Source: Leptofilum sp050292445
GTDB lineage: Bacteria; Chloroflexota; Anaerolineae; Promineifilales; Promineifilaceae
Direction of reading: 5' to 3'
Length of the DNA: 17,402 nucleotides
Assembly: GCA_050292445.1 (NCBI GenBank)
Contig: JBNKLQ010000121.1
Coordinates: forward strand, 1-17,402
Shown: positions 15,301-17,402 of the stretch, piece after piece
How positions within the stretch are numbered: position 1 is the first letter of the stretch
Layout: the number at the start of each line of letters is the position of its first letter
Program-made: the position numbers and the translations under genes
Notes under the pieces: model-generated
Seen by the model: only the letters and a program-made list of their open reading frames with translations
The model's database searches: none
What the model was told of the DNA's origin: nothing

Positions 15301-15395
15301 TTGTCATTCCGAACGCTTCCCCTGTCATTCCGAACGAAGTGAGGAATCTTACGACTGGCAATGATGAAAGATCCCTCGTTTCACTCGGGATGACA
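15301..15395. repeat. Dispersed palindromic repeat of the GTCATTCCGAAC type
   Basis: TGTCATTCCGAACG occurs at 15302-15315 and again at 15323-15336, where it continues to GAGGAATCTT (to 15350). An inverted arm ending CTCGGGATGACA occupies 15368-15395, and 22 of 28 positions match the left arm. Repeats of this sequence type are known from many unrelated genomes and often produce spurious reading frames with VIPNEVRNL; the frame at 15255-15509 here is such a case. It lies between the crotonase remnant and the restriction-modification gene. Confidence 0.8.
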
Positions 15396-15471
15396 AAAAA
15401 ACCGGTTTCCTTTTTCCATCGGCTGAACTATCATAGAGCCATTCTGACCGTTGACTTAAGGAAAACGCCCT

Positions 15472-17402
15472 ATGCCAGAAACTCCCTTCCAGCCGCAGCT
15501 AGATTTTAGCCCGCACAACAACCAATCTCTTTTTTCCGACCATTACCTGCAGGAGATTTTGCGCCGAACGCCTGCCTGGCGCGAACTGCAAACGCCTGCG
15601 GACGAATTTCTAACCTGGCTGCGCAAACATTACGCGAAAGAGCGGAACCAGCTGGAAAACTACAACGAATCGCAGCTAGAAGACAATTGGATCAAGCCAA
15701 TTCTGGACCAGTTGGGGCATACCTGGGAAGGGCAGGCGTCCATCCCGGCCTTAAAAGGCGGCATCAAAAAACCGGACTTTGCCCTGTTCCCCGATGTGGC
15801 CACGCGGCAAACGGCCGTTTCCCAACAAAATAGTCCCGCCTACGTCAAAGAAGTTCTGGCCCTGGTTGAGGCTAAAAAGTGGACCGTCAACCTGAGCAAA
15901 AAGAGCGGCAGCCGCCCGCTGTTTGATGACCAGAACCCGATGTTCCAGATCGATACCTACCTGAGTTTGAGCGGCGTGACCTGGGGCGTGGTAAGCAACG
16001 GCCGTTTCTGGCGCTTAGTGCATAAAAATTCATCCCGCACCTTAGAAACCTACTTTGAGATTGATTTGCTGGCGGCGCTGCACGCCCCGGCCGATTCGAC
16101 CGCCGGGCTGGCGGTGGCCACCTTCTTCTGGGCCTTCTTCAACCAGAGCGCCTTCCGCGCCGATGCCCACGGCACGGTTTTCTTGGATGAGGCGCTGAGC
16201 CAGAGCAAGGCGTATGCCATCGCCCTGGAAGCGGATTTGCGCGACAACGCTTACCGCTCGCTGGAACAGCTCATCATTGGTTTTTTTGCCGGAGACGGCC
16301 GTCTCGACCCCAAAAACGCCGACCACCGCGACGAAGTGTACCGCAACAGCCTCTACCTGCTCTACCGCCTGCTCTTTTTGTTTTACGGCGAAGCCCGCGC
16401 CCTGCTGCCGATGGGCAACGAGACTTACAAAAACGACTACAGCCTCCAGCAGTTGGCCAACGACATCAACCGGGAACGCGACAAGCTGGAGACGCTGCCC
16501 ACCACCGGCCGCCGCCGCTGGAACCGGCTCACCGAGCTGTTCCGCCTGATTAGCGGGAAGGATGCCCAGCTCAACGCCGAACTAGGCGTGCCCCGCTACA
16601 ACGGCGGCCTGTTCGACCCTGAGCAGCATCCTTTTTTCGGCACTTATTTTGTGGGCGACCGGGCGCTGGCCAAGGCGATTGATTACCTGGCTTACCGGCG
16701 CGTGCGCGAAGACGGCCGTTTCCAGGGTTTCCAGGCCGTCGATTACCGCACCCTGGACGTGCGCCAGCTTGGCTCCATTTACGAGGGGCTGCTGGAGTAC
16801 AAAGTCGCCGTGGCTACCGCAGAGATGGTGACGGTGCGCAAAAAAGGGGTAGAAACCTGGCTGCCTGCTGGCCAAAGCAAAGCCAAGGTGCTGGACCGCC
16901 GCCAGCCGGGCGAACTGTACCTGACCAACGACAAAGGCGAACGCAAAGCCACCGGCTCTTACTACACGCCCGACTACATCGTGGAGTACATTGTGGCCAA
17001 CACGCTGGGGCCGCTGGTAGAGCAGGCCCGCGAGCGGGTGAAGGCCCAAGTCCGGCAGACGGGTTCATTAGACAAAGCCGAACGCCAGCGCCAGAGTGCC
17101 GCCCTGTTTGTGCAAGAGATTTTGGCGCTGAACGTGCTGGACCCGGCAATGGGGTCTGGTCATTTTCTGGTGGAGGCTACCCACTTTTTGGCGCGGGCGC
17201 TGGCCACGGATGAGTATGTGACGGCCAACGTGGTGCCTGGCACTGGGGAAACGCCCGCAATGGATGAGGTCTTGGCCCCAGTGCCTGGCACCGCCGATGA
17301 AACTGATCTGCTCTATTGGAAACGCCGCGTCGTCGAAGCCTGCATCTACGGTGTGGACAAAAACCCGATGGCTGTGGAGCTGGCCAAATTGTCGCTGTGG
17401 CT
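15472..17402 (+). CDS. Type IIG-like restriction-modification enzyme, nuclease plus N6-adenine methylase (partial at right edge)
   Basis: An open frame of 643 codons with no stop that runs off the window. The N-terminal domain carries a PD-(D/E)XK nuclease signature: KPDFALF (Asp102), VEAKKW (Glu133, Lys135) and QIDTY (Gln159-x3-Tyr163), followed by WGVVSNGRFWRLV. A helical middle region (about 200-480) has NGGLFDPEQHPFF and GSIYEGLLEY. The methylase begins at TGSYYTP (494-500, motif X), then DPAMGSGHFLVEA (557-569, motif I, SAM binding) and CIYGVDKNPMAVELAKLSLW (624-643, motif II). The catalytic NPPY motif and target-recognition region should lie beyond 17402. One polypeptide would cut and methylate DNA as a single-gene defence system. 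TAAGGAAA about 9 bp before ATG 15472 is the ribosome binding site. A BREX-type PglX methylase is less likely because of the N-terminal nuclease motif. Confidence 0.88.
   Translation, partial: MPETPFQPQLDFSPHNNQSLFSDHYLQEILRRTPAWRELQTPADEFLTWLRKHYAKERNQLENYNESQLEDNWIKPILDQLGHTWEGQASIPALKGGIKKPDFALFPDVATRQTAVSQQNSPAYVKEVLALVEAKKWTVNLSKKSGSRPLFDDQNPMFQIDTYLSLSGVTWGVVSNGRFWRLVHKNSSRTLETYFEIDLLAALHAPADSTAGLAVATFFWAFFNQSAFRADAHGTVFLDEALSQSKAYAIALEADLRDNAYRSLEQLIIGFFAGDGRLDPKNADHRDEVYRNSLYLLYRLLFLFYGEARALLPMGNETYKNDYSLQQLANDINRERDKLETLPTTGRRRWNRLTELFRLISGKDAQLNAELGVPRYNGGLFDPEQHPFFGTYFVGDRALAKAIDYLAYRRVREDGRFQGFQAVDYRTLDVRQLGSIYEGLLEYKVAVATAEMVTVRKKGVETWLPAGQSKAKVLDRRQPGELYLTNDKGERKATGSYYTPDYIVEYIVANTLGPLVEQARERVKAQVRQTGSLDKAERQRQSAALFVQEILALNVLDPAMGSGHFLVEATHFLARALATDEYVTANVVPGTGETPAMDEVLAPVPGTADETDLLYWKRRVVEACIYGVDKNPMAVELAKLSLW
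17232..17292. repeat. Inverted repeat inside the methylase gene
   Basis: GGTGCCTGGCACTGGGG (17232-17248) is inverted as CCCCAGTGCCTGGCACC (17276-17292) with one central mismatch and a 27-bp spacer. Each arm contains the near-palindrome GTGCCTGGCAC, and both are read in frame as VPGT. It falls between methylase motifs I and II, a loop that tolerates length change, which suggests an in-frame insertion of a palindromic element. Confidence 0.65.

Larger units (their letters stand above)
792..16719. repeat. Dispersed octamer palindrome ACGGCCGT, 27 copies
   Basis: Copies start at 792, 2171, 2521, 2821, 3636, 4688, 4706, 5088, 5224, 6852, 7243, 7817, 7973, 8457, 8815, 9296, 10149, 11278, 12183, 12282, 12416, 13845, 15030, 15811, 15998, 16295 and 16712. 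Six of them (2521, 4688, 5088, 7973, 12416, 15811) extend to AAACGGCCGTTT. Twenty-three lie in genes, read as TAV (6), N/D/Y-G-R (13) or RP (4), and four lie between genes. Copies with TCGGCCGT or GCGGCCGT are additional. Confidence 0.95.

Noticed and set aside
15255..15509. 84-residue plus-strand frame with VIPNEVRNL
   Set aside because: It is produced by the dispersed GTCATTCCGAAC repeat and overlaps the true start of the restriction-modification gene in another frame.
16042..17149. Several long frames opposite or shifted to the restriction-modification gene
   Set aside because: Shadows of a GC-rich coding region; the plus frame from 15472 has continuous domain motifs.
1..17402. tRNA genes, rRNA, CRISPR arrays, transposases, riboswitches
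   Set aside because: I looked for cloverleaf arms, regularly spaced direct repeats and transposase motifs by eye and saw none.

Overview
The window is about 17.4 kb of bacterial chromosome with roughly 50-60 % GC in the lines sampled. It mixes housekeeping genes (RNase J, a PP2C phosphatase, a multi-domain histidine kinase) with accessory genes. Long spacers, possible leaderless promoters, an orphan sugar-binding lipoprotein, a SPASM radical-SAM protein with an AbrB-like N-terminus and several families of dispersed palindromes suggest an environmental Chloroflexota (Anaerolineae-like) genome. That placement is inference from gene style; there is no rRNA or other marker gene in the window.

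Layout. 1-232: C-terminus of a secreted calcineurin-type phosphoesterase. 261-1553: solute-binding lipoprotein. 1762-2697: membrane-anchored PP2C phosphatase with its own promoter and terminator. 2900-4540: RNase J, with a strong terminator at 4686-4722 that lies inside an uncertain convergent gene (4587-5153, minus). 5365-5856: TPR protein. 5933-6964: medium-chain dehydrogenase with no cysteine. 7051-8466: membrane-anchored PAF-acetylhydrolase-like hydrolase. 8561-10960: 7TM-GAF-GAF histidine kinase. 10977-12230 (minus): AbrB/radical SAM/SPASM protein, convergent with the kinase. 12514-14761: tight three-gene operon (PadR regulator, HAAS-type membrane protein, membrane-anchored alpha/beta hydrolase) behind a near-consensus sigma-70 promoter. 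14958-15248: hydrophobic segment joined to the last ~60 residues of an enoyl-CoA hydratase, probably a gene remnant. 15301-15395: dispersed palindromic repeat. 15472-window end: a type IIG-like restriction-modification polypeptide with an N-terminal PD-(D/E)XK nuclease and a C-terminal N6-adenine methylase, cut by the window edge.

The most striking signal is not a gene. The 8-bp palindrome ACGGCCGT, often extended to AAACGGCCGTTT, occurs 27 times across coding and intergenic DNA, where about 0.3 would be expected in uniform random sequence. In proteins it is read mainly as Thr-Ala-Val or (Asn/Asp)-Gly-Arg, and one pair of copies forms the RNase J terminator. It resembles the cyanobacterial HIP1 phenomenon with a different core. 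No complete undescribed defence or metabolic system is visible, but the restriction-modification gene and what follows it beyond the right edge are the best place to look.
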